Source: Actinospineispora acaciae DSM 45401 (GTDB lineage: Bacteria > Actinomycetota > Actinomycetes > Mycobacteriales > Pseudonocardiaceae). Taken from it: a stretch of DNA of 64,000 nt. Below, one piece after another: positions 32,494 to 41,958 of this stretch. The notes under the pieces were generated by a model that worked only from the letters and a program-made list of their open reading frames with translations, was not told where the DNA came from and did not search any database. The number at the start of each line of letters is the position of its first letter. Position 1 is the stretch's first letter. The stretch is from NCBI RefSeq assembly GCF_000620785.1, contig NZ_JIAI01000004.1, forward strand, positions 310,001 to 374,000, in the 5' to 3' direction. Made by a program: the position numbers and the translations under genes.

Positions 32494-33900
32494 ATGGCGG
32501 CGAGCGACCCGATGCCTGTCACCGGCAGTGAGCAGCCCGCCCTGACCGCCGACCCCGGCGCGGGCAAGCTCGCGGCCAGGGTGGCGCTGCGGATCGAGCG
32601 CGACATCGCACGCGCCGGGTGGCCGATCGGGCACGTGCTCGGCTCCGAGCCCGCGCTGCAGGAGCGCTACCAGGTCAGCCGGCAGGTGCTGCGGGAGGCG
32701 ATCCGGCTGGTGGAGCACCATCGGGTGGCCGCGATGCGCCGGGGCCCGTTCGGTGGGCTGGTGGTGTGCGCGCCGGACGCCCGCGCGGCGACCAGCGCGA
32801 TGCTGATGTACCTGGAGTTCGCGAACACCACGCTGGAGCACGTGCTCGCCGTCCGGCTGGCGGTCGAGCCGCTCGCCGCCGCGCTGGCCGCCGAGCACAT
32901 CACCGAGCCGGGCATCGCCGAGCTGCGCGGCCTGCTCGCCGACGAGGCCGCCACCTGCCCGCACCCCCGGTCGCTGAACCGATTACACCTGGCGCTGGCC
33001 CGGCTGTGCGGCAACCCCGCGCTGGAGCTGTTCGTCCAGGTGCTGTGCGCGCTGACCGCGCGCTACGACCGAGGCCCGAACGCGGCCTCGGACCGGGCGC
33101 TGGCCGACGCCCACCAGGCCCACCGGTCGATCGTGGCCGCCGTGGTGGCCGGCGAGACCTCGCCCGCCCAGTTCCGCGCCACCGAGCACCTCACCGCGCT
33201 GCGCCGGCACCTGCGCGAACGGCGGCCGCCGCTGGAGGCCACCGGCGCGGCCGAGACGCCCAACGGCGTCGCCGGCGACGTCAAGCTCGCCGAGCTGGTC
33301 GCCCAACAGATCATCGCCGAGATCCGGACCAACGACTGGGGCCCTGGCACCGTGATCGGCTCGGAGGCCGCCCTGCTGGACCGGCTGAACATCGGCCGCT
33401 CGGTGCTGCGCGAGGCCGTGCGGCTGCTGGAGTACCACTCCATCGCCTACATGCGCCGGGGCCCGGGCGGTGGCCTGATCATCAACAGGCCCGACCCGAC
33501 CGCGAGCGTGCAGGCCATCGCCCGCCACCTGCGCTACCGGGGCACCAGCCCGGGCCACCTGTGCGTGCTGCGCGGGGCGCTGGAGCTGGAGTCGGTGAAC
33601 CACGTCTCCGCCCTCACCCACGACCCGCCGCTGGACGCCGAGCTGGCCGGCCTGGCGTGCGACGACTGGCACCTTCGGCTCGCGCAGCTGTCCGGCAACC
33701 CCGTGCTCTGGCTGTTCCTGCGCATCCTGATCACCCTGCGGTCGCTGCCGGCCGACCCGCCGCCGACCGACGCCGAGCACGACGGCATCACCACCGCCCT
33801 GCTCGGCGAGGACCGCGCGCTGGCCCGGTACCGGATGCGCCACCACCTGCGGCGGCTCGACCCCGTCATAGTCGGTCGGCCATCCGCTCCCCGACCATGA
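32494..33900 (+). CDS. Tandem-duplicated GntR/FCD regulator
   Basis: 468 residues, twice the size of a FadR-type protein. Two successive winged helices are visible: one at about residues 25-95 (QERYQVSRQVLREAIRLVEHH, RRGPFGGLVV) and another at about 265-335 (LDRLNIGRSVLREAVRLLEYHS, RRGPGGGLII). Each is followed by an FCD-like helical domain; the second is shorter. So the protein is an internal duplication that could act as a monomeric pseudo-dimer. Its 3' end overlaps the convergent GMC oxidoreductase by 35 nt. Confidence 0.85.
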   Translation: MAASDPMPVTGSEQPALTADPGAGKLAARVALRIERDIARAGWPIGHVLGSEPALQERYQVSRQVLREAIRLVEHHRVAAMRRGPFGGLVVCAPDARAATSAMLMYLEFANTTLEHVLAVRLAVEPLAAALAAEHITEPGIAELRGLLADEAATCPHPRSLNRLHLALARLCGNPALELFVQVLCALTARYDRGPNAASDRALADAHQAHRSIVAAVVAGETSPAQFRATEHLTALRRHLRERRPPLEATGAAETPNGVAGDVKLAELVAQQIIAEIRTNDWGPGTVIGSEAALLDRLNIGRSVLREAVRLLEYHSIAYMRRGPGGGLIINRPDPTASVQAIARHLRYRGTSPGHLCVLRGALELESVNHVSALTHDPPLDAELAGLACDDWHLRLAQLSGNPVLWLFLRILITLRSLPADPPPTDAEHDGITTALLGEDRALARYRMRHHLRRLDPVIVGRPSAPRP

Positions 33901-35401
33901 TCGCCGCCAGGTTGGTGTTCGCTCTGGTCACGGACGGGAAGATGGACGCGTCGATCACCCGCAGGCCGTCCACGCCGAGCACCCGGCAGTCCGGGTCGAC
34001 CACCGTGTCCGGGTCGTCCGGCGAGCCCATCCGGCAGGTGCTGGTGCCGTGCTGGGTGTCCACGGCGGTGGCGCGCAGGAGCCGGTCAAGCTCGTGCTCG
34101 GAGCCGTCCAGCGCGGCGCGCAGCGGCTGGTTGGCCCGCCACGGGTCGCCGTCGCCGATCGCGCGGACGGCGTCGGAGTCGACCAGCCCGGCGAGCAGCC
34201 GGACGCCGTCGCGCAGCCGCGAGAGGTCGCGCTCGTCGGAGAGCATGTTCTCCCTGATCACCGGCGGGGTGGCCGGGTCCAGGCCGGCGAGCTGGACCCG
34301 GCCCCGGGAGAACACCTGGTTCACCCACACGCCGATGCCGCCGGCCCCCGCGCTGACGTCCGCGGAGCTCATGGCCAGCACGTTCTGGTTCAGCGAGACC
34401 AGCATCATGTCGTGCGGCAGCTCACTGTCGTAGCGCACGCAGCAGTTGGTGTGCCGGTCGTCGGGTCCCGCCGAGTGCTCGGCGGTGAGCGGCACGCCGA
34501 TCAGGATCATCGGGTGGTCCTGCATGCCGCGCCCGACCGGCAGGTCCAGCAGCGGCTCGACGCCGAGGCCGGCCAGCTCGTCGGCCGGTCCGATCCCGGA
34601 GCGGAGCAGGATCGCCGGCGAGGCGACGACGCCGGCGCTGAGCACGACCTGGTCGGCTCGGAGCACATCACCGCCGGCCAGCCGGACCCCGACCGCCCGG
34701 CCGCCCTCGACGACCACGGTGTCGACCACCGAGCCGCCCCGGATCTCCAGCGTGGCGAGCCCGCGCGCCGGCTCCAGGTAGGCGTCGTTGACGCTGACCC
34801 GCCGGCCGTCGCGGGAGTTGATCGGGTACGGCGAGACACCGCTCGCGCCGGGGGCGTTGACGTCCTCGGCCCATCCGAAGCCGTGCGCGAGCGCGGCCGC
34901 GCGCAGCGCCTCGTCGACGGCGCCCCAGGCCGGCACCGGCGCCCGGTACACCGGGGTGGGGCCGCTGTTGCCGTGGTAGTCACGGTCACCGAAGTCCTGG
35001 TCGGACTCCAGCGCGGCGAAGTACGGCAGCACGTCCGAAGGCCCCCAGCCGGTGCATCCGGCCTTGACCCAGTCCTCGAAGTCCTCCATCGGCGGGCGGA
35101 TCGCGATCTGCCCGTTGACCGTCGAGCTGCCGCCGACGCCCCGCCCGCGCCAGTACAGGTACGGCGGCTGGTCCTCGGTCCGGGCGGCGTCCAGCCCCGG
35201 CCACAGGTAGTCACCGAGCGTCGGGCTGCTCAGGCCGTTCATCGGGTTGGGCGAGCGCCACACCTCGGGCAGCGCCGCCGAGCGGTAGTCGATCCCCGCC
35301 TCCAGCAGCAGCACCCGGCGGCCCTGGCCCGCGCACCGCGCCGCCAGCGCCGCGCCGGACGACCCCGCGCCCACGACGATGATCTCCCACGACCCAGCCA
35401 T
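33866..35401 (-). CDS. GMC-family FAD oxidoreductase
   Basis: 511 residues from ATG 35401 with GGGAGG upstream. Glucose-methanol-choline family alcohol oxidase/dehydrogenase. FAD-binding motif IIVVGAGSSGAALAARC with LLLEAG; the GMC signature region GRGVGGSSTVNGQIAIRP; the second FAD segment VLSAGVVASPAILLRSGIGP; and the catalytic His in DTQHGTSTCRMG plus NTNLAAIMVGER near the end. Substrate alcohol unknown. It follows the DUF5313 gene by 50 nt on the same strand. Confidence 0.9.
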   Translation of the reverse strand: MAGSWEIIVVGAGSSGAALAARCAGQGRRVLLLEAGIDYRSAALPEVWRSPNPMNGLSSPTLGDYLWPGLDAARTEDQPPYLYWRGRGVGGSSTVNGQIAIRPPMEDFEDWVKAGCTGWGPSDVLPYFAALESDQDFGDRDYHGNSGPTPVYRAPVPAWGAVDEALRAAALAHGFGWAEDVNAPGASGVSPYPINSRDGRRVSVNDAYLEPARGLATLEIRGGSVVDTVVVEGGRAVGVRLAGGDVLRADQVVLSAGVVASPAILLRSGIGPADELAGLGVEPLLDLPVGRGMQDHPMILIGVPLTAEHSAGPDDRHTNCCVRYDSELPHDMMLVSLNQNVLAMSSADVSAGAGGIGVWVNQVFSRGRVQLAGLDPATPPVIRENMLSDERDLSRLRDGVRLLAGLVDSDAVRAIGDGDPWRANQPLRAALDGSEHELDRLLRATAVDTQHGTSTCRMGSPDDPDTVVDPDCRVLGVDGLRVIDASIFPSVTRANTNLAAIMVGERMADRL

Positions 35402-35451
35402 CCGCGCGTCCTCCCGGTCCTGGGCTCTCGACAGACGCCCAGTTCCGGACA

Positions 35452-35847
35452 TTAGTTCCCCGAGCGGTAGCGCGCCGCGTACCGGGCGGCGGCGGCCGCC
35501 TTCTCCTCGGCGTGCAGCGCGTCCCGGGCGGCCTGCGCCGCGCCCGGCGGGAAGCCGGCCCGACGGACCCGGCGCTCCACGGAGCCGTCCAAGAACCAGA
35601 ACGCGTACTGCAACCCCACCAGGATGCCCAGCAGCGTTGCGGACCCTCTGATCCACAGCGGCCCGGGCACGAACAGCAGGATCGGCACCGCGACCACGCT
35701 CACCTGCACCATGGCCCGGATGAAGTGCCGGAGCACCCAGGTGTCGCAGGACGCGTCGTGCAGCACCCAGTCCCGGTACCGCTCGGGCAGGCGGCCGCCC
35801 AGCGCATACCACAGCCAGCGCAGCGGACCCGGCCGTCGAGGCGTCAC
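35452..35847 (-). CDS. DUF5313 family membrane protein
   Basis: 131 residues from GTG 35847. The N-terminal PLRWLWYALGGRLPERYRDWVLHDASC matches the DUF5313 family common in mycobacteria and relatives; two hydrophobic helices follow (VQVSVVAVPILLFVPGPLWI and TLLGILVGLQYAFWFLDG), with a basic tail. Function unknown. It starts 18 nt after the 5-oxoprolinase stop, so it may be co-transcribed. Confidence 0.75.
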   Translation of the reverse strand: MTPRRPGPLRWLWYALGGRLPERYRDWVLHDASCDTWVLRHFIRAMVQVSVVAVPILLFVPGPLWIRGSATLLGILVGLQYAFWFLDGSVERRVRRAGFPPGAAQAARDALHAEEKAAAAARYAARYRSGN

Positions 35848-35864
35848 CCCTCCACGATAAGCCG

Positions 35865-38800
35865 CTAGGCCGGGGCCGAGCCGTATCCGCCGCCGCCCGG
35901 GGTGTGGATCTCCAGGACGTCGCCGGGTTGCAGGTCGACGGAGTCGCAGCCCGCCAGCTCCTCGGTGGTGCCGTTGGTGCGGTGGACGTAGTTGTGGCCC
36001 AGGGCGCCGGGGTCGCCGCCGGCCATGCCGTAGGGCGGGACGCGGCGGTGGCCGGTCAGGGTGCTGGCGGTCATCGGCTCCAGGAACCGGATGCGGCGGA
36101 TCGCGCCGTCGCCGCCGTGCCAGCGGCCCGCGCCGCCGCTGCCGGGGCGGACGGCGAACTCGTCGAGCAGGACGGGGAAGCGCCACTCCAGGACCTCGGG
36201 GTCGGTGAGGCGGGAGTTCGTCATGTGGGTCTGGACGACCGACGCGCCGTCGAAGCCGTCGCCGGCCCCCGAGCCGGAGCCGACGGTCTCGTAGTACTGG
36301 TGCCGTTCGTTGCCGAAGGTCACGTTGTTCATCGTGCCGACGCCCTCGGCCTGCACGCCCAGCGCGGCGAACAGCGCGCCGGTGATCGCCTGGGAGGTCT
36401 CCACGTTGCCGGCGACCACGGCGGCGGGGTAGGTGGGCGCGAGCATCGAGCCGTCCGGGATGACGAGCGTGATCGGTCGCAGGCAGCCGTCGTTGAGCGG
36501 GATGTCGTCGGCGACCAGGGTCCGGAACACGTACAGCACCGCGGCGGTGGCCACCGAGGACGGCGCGTTGAAGTTGGTGTCCAGCTGCGCGGACGTGCCG
36601 GTGAAGTCGATCACGGCGGTGCGCGCGTCGCGGTCGACGGTGACCTTGACGGCGATCACCGCGCCGGAGTCCATCTCGTAGCGGTACTCGCCCTCGCGCA
36701 GGGTGCCGATCACCCGGCGGACGGCCTGCTCGGCGTTGTCCTGCACGTGGCGCATGTACGCCTGCACCATGTCCAGTCCGAAGTGGTCGATCATCTTGCC
36801 GACCTCGTCGACGCCCTTGTTGTTCGCCGCGACCTGGGCGCGCAGGTCGGCCAGGTTGGTGTCCGGGTTGCGCGAGGGGTAGCGGGCGCCGGCGAGCAGC
36901 TCCCTGGTCTCCTGTTCGCGGAACCTCCCGGCTGTGTTGTCGCCTCCGGCGCCGGCGGGCGCGGCAACCAGCGACCAGTTGTCGAACAGCACGCCCTCCT
37001 CGTGCACGTCGCGGCTGTGCGCGGGCATGGAGCCGGGGGTGATGCCGCCGACCTCGGCGTGGTGTCCTCGTGAGGCGACGTAGAACAGGATCTCGTCCCG
37101 TTCCCTGGCGAACACCGGGGTGATCACCGTGATGTCCGGCAGGTGGGTGCCGCCGTGGTACGGGTCGTTGACCGCGTAGACGTCGCCGCGCTTCATCCGC
37201 CCGGCGCGGCGGCGCAGCACCTCCTTGACCGAGGTGCCCATCGAGCCGAGGTGCACCGGGATGTGCGGGGCGTTCGCCACCAGGTTGCCGTCCGGGTCGA
37301 ACAGCGCGCAGGAGAAGTCCAGCCGCTCGCGGATGTTCACCGACTGCGACGTCGCCTCCAGGCGGGTGCCCATCTGCTCGGCGATCGACATGAACAGGTT
37401 GTTGAAGATCTCCAGCAGCACCGGGTCGGCGCGGGTGGTGCTGTCGGCCTCGGCCGCGGCGGCCACGCGGTGCAACAGCAGGTGGCCGTCCGGGCTCATC
37501 TCGGCGCGCCAGCCGTCGTCCACCACGGTGGTGGCGTTGGCCTCGGTGATGATCGCCGGGCCGGTCGCGGTGTCGCCGGGGCGCATCCGTTCGCGCCGGT
37601 ACAGCGGGGCGTCGCGCCAGGCGTCGCGGGTGTAGAGCTGGACGGTGTCGACCTGTGCCGCACCCGGTGCGGACTCGGCGAGGCCGGACAGCTCGGGTGG
37701 TTCGGTCACGCCGGTCGCTTCGACGGCGACCGCCTCGGCGATCAGCGGGCGGTCCATGAGGAAGGAGTACGTGGTGCGGAAGCTGGCCTCGAACTCGGCG
37801 CGCATCTCGTCCGGCTCGGCCAGGGTCACCGGGACGACGGTGTCGGTGCCGTCGTAGCGCAGCTGGACGCGGCGGGTCACCTGGATCCGCTCGGCGGCGA
37901 CGCCCTCGTCGAGCAGCTCGGCGCGGCCGGCCTGTTCCAGGTCGTCGGCCAGGTGGCGCAGCCGGGGCATCAGGCCCGGTTCCAGCCGCTCCACCACCGA
38001 CTGCTCGCGCATCACCGTGGTGTCGGCCAGGCCGATGCCGAGCGCGGAGAGCACCCCGGCCATCGGCGGCACCAGCACCGTGCGGATGCCCAGCGAGTCG
38101 GCCACCGCGCAGGCGTGCTGGCCGCCCGCGCCGCCGAACGTGGTGAGCACGTACCGGGTGACGTCGTGCCCCTTCTGCACGGAGATCTTCTTGACCGCGT
38201 TGGCCATGTTCGCCACCGCGATCCGCAGGTAGCCCTCGGCGACCTGTTCCGGGGTGCGGTCGTCGCCGGCCTGTTCGCGGATCTTCCCGGCCAGCTCGGC
38301 GAACCGCTCGCGGACGGTGTCGGCGTCCAGGGTCTGATCGCCGTCCGGCCCGAACACCGCCGGGAAGTGCGCAGGCTGCACCCGCCCGAGCATCACGTTG
38401 GCGTCGGTGAGCGCCAGCGGGCCGCCGCCCCGGTAGCAGGCCGGCCCCGGCACCGCGCCCGCCGAGTCCGGGCCGACCCGGTAGCGGGTCCCGTCGAAGT
38501 GCAGGATCGAGCCGCCGCCGGCGGCCACCGTGTGGATGTCCAGCATCGGCGCCCGCAGCCGCACCCCGGCGACCAGCGTGGTGAACACCCGCTCGTACTC
38601 GCCGGCGTAGTGCGACACGTCGGTGGACGTACCGCCCATGTCGAAGCCGATCACGTGGTCGAACCCGGCCAGCGCGGACATCCGCACCATCCCGACGATG
38701 CCGCCGGCCGGCCCGGACAGGATCGCGTCCTTGCCCCGGAAGTGCCCCGCCTCGGCCAGCCCGCCGTTGGACTGCATGAACATCAGCCGCACCCCGCGCA

Positions 38801-39491
38801 TCTGGTCGGCCACCTGGTCGACGTAGCGGCGCAGCACCGGCGACAGGTAGGCGTCCACCACGGTCGTGTCGCCCCGGGGCACCAGCTTCATCAGCGGGCT
38901 GACCTCGCTGGACAGCGAGATCTGGGTGAACCCGACCTGCTCGGCGAGCTTGCCGATCTCCCGTTCGTGCGCCGGGTGCAGGTGGCTGTGCAGGCAGGCC
39001 ACCGCGACCGAGCCGATGCCGTCCTCGCGGGCCGCGCGCAGCTCACCGGCCAGCGCGTCCAGGTCCGGCGCCCGGAGGACCTCACCGTCGGCGGTGATCC
39101 GCTCGTCGACCTCGATCACCCGGTGGTACAGCGTCTCGGGCAGCACGATGTGCCTGTCGAAGATGCGCGGCCGGTTCTGGTAGGCGATGCGCAGCGCGTC
39201 CCGGAACCCCTTCGTGATCACCAGCAGGGTCCGCTCGCCGGTGCGTTCCAGCAGCGCGTTGGTGGCCACGGTGGTGCCCATCCGCACCGCCTCGACCCGC
39301 TCGGCCGGCACCGGCTCGCCCTCGGGGATGTCCAGGAACGCCCGCACCCCCGCGACGGCGGCGTCGCGGTAGCGCCCGGGGTTGTCCGAGAGCAGCTTGT
39401 GCGTCAGCAGCCGGCCGTCCGGGCGCCGGGCCACGATGTCGGTGAACGTGCCACCCCGGTCCACCCAGAACTGCCACCTGTCGTCAGCCAC
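35865..39491 (-). CDS. 5-oxoprolinase / hydantoinase, fused HyuA-HyuB
   Basis: 1208 residues from GTG 39491, preceded by GAGGAGGG. ATP-dependent opening of 5-oxoproline (or a hydantoin) to the linear acid. The N-terminal HyuA-like part has the sugar-kinase-like motif WVDRGGTFTDIV, then VRMGTTVATNALLER and IGFDMGGTSTDVS; the C-terminal HyuB-like part begins about residue 670 (EIFNNLFMSIAEQMG, NIRERLDFSCALFD) and ends in the Gly-rich IHTPGGGGYG. The single-chain form is the eukaryote-like arrangement also found in actinobacteria. Ends 18 nt before DUF5313. Confidence 0.9.
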   Translation of the reverse strand: MADDRWQFWVDRGGTFTDIVARRPDGRLLTHKLLSDNPGRYRDAAVAGVRAFLDIPEGEPVPAERVEAVRMGTTVATNALLERTGERTLLVITKGFRDALRIAYQNRPRIFDRHIVLPETLYHRVIEVDERITADGEVLRAPDLDALAGELRAAREDGIGSVAVACLHSHLHPAHEREIGKLAEQVGFTQISLSSEVSPLMKLVPRGDTTVVDAYLSPVLRRYVDQVADQMRGVRLMFMQSNGGLAEAGHFRGKDAILSGPAGGIVGMVRMSALAGFDHVIGFDMGGTSTDVSHYAGEYERVFTTLVAGVRLRAPMLDIHTVAAGGGSILHFDGTRYRVGPDSAGAVPGPACYRGGGPLALTDANVMLGRVQPAHFPAVFGPDGDQTLDADTVRERFAELAGKIREQAGDDRTPEQVAEGYLRIAVANMANAVKKISVQKGHDVTRYVLTTFGGAGGQHACAVADSLGIRTVLVPPMAGVLSALGIGLADTTVMREQSVVERLEPGLMPRLRHLADDLEQAGRAELLDEGVAAERIQVTRRVQLRYDGTDTVVPVTLAEPDEMRAEFEASFRTTYSFLMDRPLIAEAVAVEATGVTEPPELSGLAESAPGAAQVDTVQLYTRDAWRDAPLYRRERMRPGDTATGPAIITEANATTVVDDGWRAEMSPDGHLLLHRVAAAAEADSTTRADPVLLEIFNNLFMSIAEQMGTRLEATSQSVNIRERLDFSCALFDPDGNLVANAPHIPVHLGSMGTSVKEVLRRRAGRMKRGDVYAVNDPYHGGTHLPDITVITPVFARERDEILFYVASRGHHAEVGGITPGSMPAHSRDVHEEGVLFDNWSLVAAPAGAGGDNTAGRFREQETRELLAGARYPSRNPDTNLADLRAQVAANNKGVDEVGKMIDHFGLDMVQAYMRHVQDNAEQAVRRVIGTLREGEYRYEMDSGAVIAVKVTVDRDARTAVIDFTGTSAQLDTNFNAPSSVATAAVLYVFRTLVADDIPLNDGCLRPITLVIPDGSMLAPTYPAAVVAGNVETSQAITGALFAALGVQAEGVGTMNNVTFGNERHQYYETVGSGSGAGDGFDGASVVQTHMTNSRLTDPEVLEWRFPVLLDEFAVRPGSGGAGRWHGGDGAIRRIRFLEPMTASTLTGHRRVPPYGMAGGDPGALGHNYVHRTNGTTEELAGCDSVDLQPGDVLEIHTPGGGGYGSAPA

Positions 39492-39681
39492 CGCCAGCCC
39501 TCCTCGCCGTGCCCCCGGCGACATCATCGCTCACCACCGCCGGCTGCCGCTGCGTCCTCACCTGCTCGGCGCGGCGCCCCACCGGCTGACCAGCGGTGAT
39601 AGGGCTGTCAGCGGAGTGGTGATCCGCTCGCGTCACGTACCTCGTCGTCGGTGAGCAGGCTGTATCTCCCGCGTAGCTCCA

Positions 39682-40932
39682 CTAGTTGGCGCGACCGGCG
39701 ATGCCGATAAAGTCGCCCAATTCACGAATGTCCGCCCTAGTCGACGGGCGTTCGCGTCTCTGCATCGCCCGAATCATCGAATGGACTCGACCGGTGAATA
39801 TGAGCTGTTCAGGTGCAGCGACGCGGGCAGACTTGAGCGCATCGAGTGCATCGCGGTCACGTCGGCGGAGGTAATGCGCCCAGGCTACCGTAATGAGGTG
39901 AGAGGCCTGCCGCTCCGAAAGTTCACGCGGAAGCCGATCGTGTGGCACATACTCTGCTTCCTCGATAGCACGACCTGGGTCGCTTTCTTCTAGCGAAAGC
40001 CAGACACGATGGATCGCAATGTTGGTAGGGCCGAAGGCAAACCAGTAGTCGTTCCGGTCGCCGATGAGTTCAGCAGAGCGCGCGGCTTCGGCAAAGTACT
40101 GTTCCGCTTCCCGGCGATCGCCAAGTGTGGCGGCGCCGACAGCGCCTTTCAGCATGAGCGATCCGTACACACTGTGTGCTTGTGGAGACGTGAGCGAGGA
40201 TCGCAGCGCGTCGGCGGCGGCAATGGGGACATCTGTCGCCTCACGGAGCCTGCCGATGTGGCGGAGTACAACAGCGAGTCGCCAGGCACCGCCCGCGATC
40301 AGCAGTGGATCGCCGGTCTGCTCAGCCGTGAACATGGAACGCTCGGCGGCCACCCACGGTAGTTGCTTCTCTCCGAGTCGATCGAGCATTCCCGACGCCA
40401 CTCGGTAGACAAGGGCCTGGAGTTCGTAAGCCTCGCGGCGCTGTTCTTCTGTCTCGGCGCCATGAACAAGGTTCCAGGCATCGGCGATCATGTCGGGCAC
40501 AAGCGGCCCCATCTCGGACCAGCGCTCAGTTTGGGAGCAGAAGAAGGCGCGTGCGACTCGGTTACGTAGATCCCGCGGCGGCACGGGTTCCCAGGTAGGC
40601 ACGCCGATCAAGCCGGCCATGCCGTCATACCGGAGCATGGCGGACTCGATGGGCGGCACGCTGTCGGGTGCCGTGCCGAGCGAGCTGCCAGGTCGCCGTG
40701 ATCTCGTCCGGAACGGCCCAGGCAGCAACTCGATTGGCGGTAGCTGGAGAGCGTCCGCGATCGCAACGATGGTCGACAGTCGGTCGACCTCCGCGTAGTT
40801 GTTCTCGATCTGACGCAACCACTCGGTTGTGCGACCGCCGACGAGGCCGCACAGTACCTCCTGCGTCATCCCCTGCCGCTTGCGGTAATAGGCGATCCGA
40901 TCGCCCGTCGTGGCCTGGTCGTCGAGCCGCAT
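39682..40932 (-). CDS. XRE-family regulator with TPR-like sensor domain
   Basis: 416 residues. N-terminal Cro/CI helix-turn-helix (residues about 8-65: GDRIAYYRKRQGMTQEVLCGLVGGRTTEWLRQIEN), a linker, then an all-helical region with TPR-like pairs typical of peptide- or protein-sensing regulators of actinomycetes. Less GC-rich than most neighbours, matching the RiPP genes downstream. A 19-bp palindrome lies just upstream, so it probably controls itself and the divergent RiPP region (inference). Confidence 0.85.
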   Translation of the reverse strand: MRLDDQATTGDRIAYYRKRQGMTQEVLCGLVGGRTTEWLRQIENNYAEVDRLSTIVAIADALQLPPIELLPGPFRTRSRRPGSSLGTAPDSVPPIESAMLRYDGMAGLIGVPTWEPVPPRDLRNRVARAFFCSQTERWSEMGPLVPDMIADAWNLVHGAETEEQRREAYELQALVYRVASGMLDRLGEKQLPWVAAERSMFTAEQTGDPLLIAGGAWRLAVVLRHIGRLREATDVPIAAADALRSSLTSPQAHSVYGSLMLKGAVGAATLGDRREAEQYFAEAARSAELIGDRNDYWFAFGPTNIAIHRVWLSLEESDPGRAIEEAEYVPHDRLPRELSERQASHLITVAWAHYLRRRDRDALDALKSARVAAPEQLIFTGRVHSMIRAMQRRERPSTRADIRELGDFIGIAGRAN

Positions 40933-40955
40933 GCCACGACCCTACGCGCGGACTA

Positions 40956-40974
40956 CCCCAAGTGTTTCTTGGGG
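40956..40974. promoter_or_regulatory. 19-bp palindrome before the XRE gene
   Basis: CCCCAAG-TGTTT-CTTGGGG, perfect 7+5+7, 23 nt upstream of the XRE start. A TTGACC box with TACATG 17 nt later (40980-41008) points the other way, so the palindrome sits between two divergent promoters. Confidence 0.6.
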
Positions 40975-41005
40975 CAACGTTGACCAGCGGGTTTACGGTC
41001 AATAC

Positions 41006-41254
41006 ATGATCGACGTGAGGCGAGCTGCACACCTCCGATACGCCAACATTCAGCCCGGCCTTGCCGTCGACTTGCAGTACTGGCTGGCGTGCTGGCGCAC
41101 CCACCGAGCCAGAGCAGCGCAAGCGCGTGGGTGCCGCCGAGGCTGGACATCAACCCACGTCCGGATGGGTGGTTCGTCGGATATGGAGCGTTGCGGGCAA
41201 CGCTCCGGATGGATGGCCGGCGGGAAGCTCCGCAGTCGAGAGATCACGCGGTGA
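41006..41254 (+). CDS. Uncertain small ORF next to XRE gene
   Basis: 82 codons from ATG 41006. The first 30 residues look protein-like (RYANIQPGLAVDLQYWLA), after which the frame degrades into Arg/Cys-rich text while the other two plus frames briefly look better (PRLDINPRPDGWFVGYG in one). This pattern suggests a small gene decayed by frameshifts, or no gene. Low confidence. Confidence 0.25.
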   Translation: MIDVRRAAHLRYANIQPGLAVDLQYWLACWRTHRARAAQARGCRRGWTSTHVRMGGSSDMERCGQRSGWMAGGKLRSREITR

Positions 41255-41387
41255 AAAAGTCGCGCGAAGGCCGCCGTGGTAAGGCAGGTACGGCGCGTAG
41301 GCCAGCCAAGAACCGGCAACGTCGGCGAACCGGGAGGCTCAGTCATGGGGCCTGCTGCCTGGCCTGAACGACCACCGTGTTCACGCC

Positions 41388-41678
41388 GTGGCCGAGCCCA
41401 CCAAGAAGCACGCGGTGTCGGCTTGCGGTGACGAAGCTTTCCGGCCCGGCACCTGGCTACCCGGTCGGGTCGTGTTCTGTCGGTGGTGCCTCATGATCGC
41501 AAACGATGCGGATCATGACGCCGAGCCGCGGCCGGCCGCAGTCAAACGACGCCGGGCCGTCCCACCTGAACCCGGCTTTGAAGAGGACGAATTTCTCAGG
41601 CTGTTTCGCTTGTTCATGGCCTGGCGACAAGACCGACGCATGCGCCGCGCTCTGGAACTGGAGCGGCGCCGTGGTTGA
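41388..41678 (+). CDS. Hypothetical protein, 96 residues
   Basis: From GTG 41388. Contains an N-terminal part with three Cys (SACGDEAFRPG, VVFCRWCLM) that might bind metal, an acidic middle and a strongly basic helical end (FRLFMAWRQDRRMRRALELERRR). Not recognised. It lies between the XRE regulator and the RiPP genes on the RiPP strand, but the ribosome-binding site is weak. Confidence 0.4.
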   Translation: MAEPTKKHAVSACGDEAFRPGTWLPGRVVFCRWCLMIANDADHDAEPRPAAVKRRRAVPPEPGFEEDEFLRLFRLFMAWRQDRRMRRALELERRRG

Positions 41679-41792
41679 TCGTGGCCGCTATGGCCGAGAT
41701 GCAGACTCCCGCGTTGGCTGTGTCGAACACGGGTGGAACCGGACTCGCCCCCGGCAATGGTTCCCCGGTCCGGCCGGTGCGGGCATCCCCGG

Positions 41793-41832
41793 CCCCCGGA
41801 GGCAACGCCCTTTGATCTCGGGCCTCCGGGGG
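41793..41832 (+). terminator. Strong GC hairpin upstream of RiPP genes
   Basis: CCCCCGGAGGC (41793-41803) and GCCTCCGGGGG (41822-41832), perfect 11-bp stem, 18-nt loop, no T-run. Likely ends transcripts from upstream so that the RiPP operon uses its own promoter. Confidence 0.5.
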
Positions 41833-41958
41833 TCGGGTTCCAACATCATCGACAGGCGTTAGTTCTATCGGGTGGCTTCGGTCAGAACCAAGCAGTAGCG
41901 GTTAGCGATGGGGAAAGCTGCCAAGTTGTGGAATGACAATCGATGAGTGGAGGATTGA

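Noticed and set aside
39599..39681. tRNA or attachment site after the oxoprolinase region
   Set aside because: No cloverleaf, T-loop motif or integrase gene was found.
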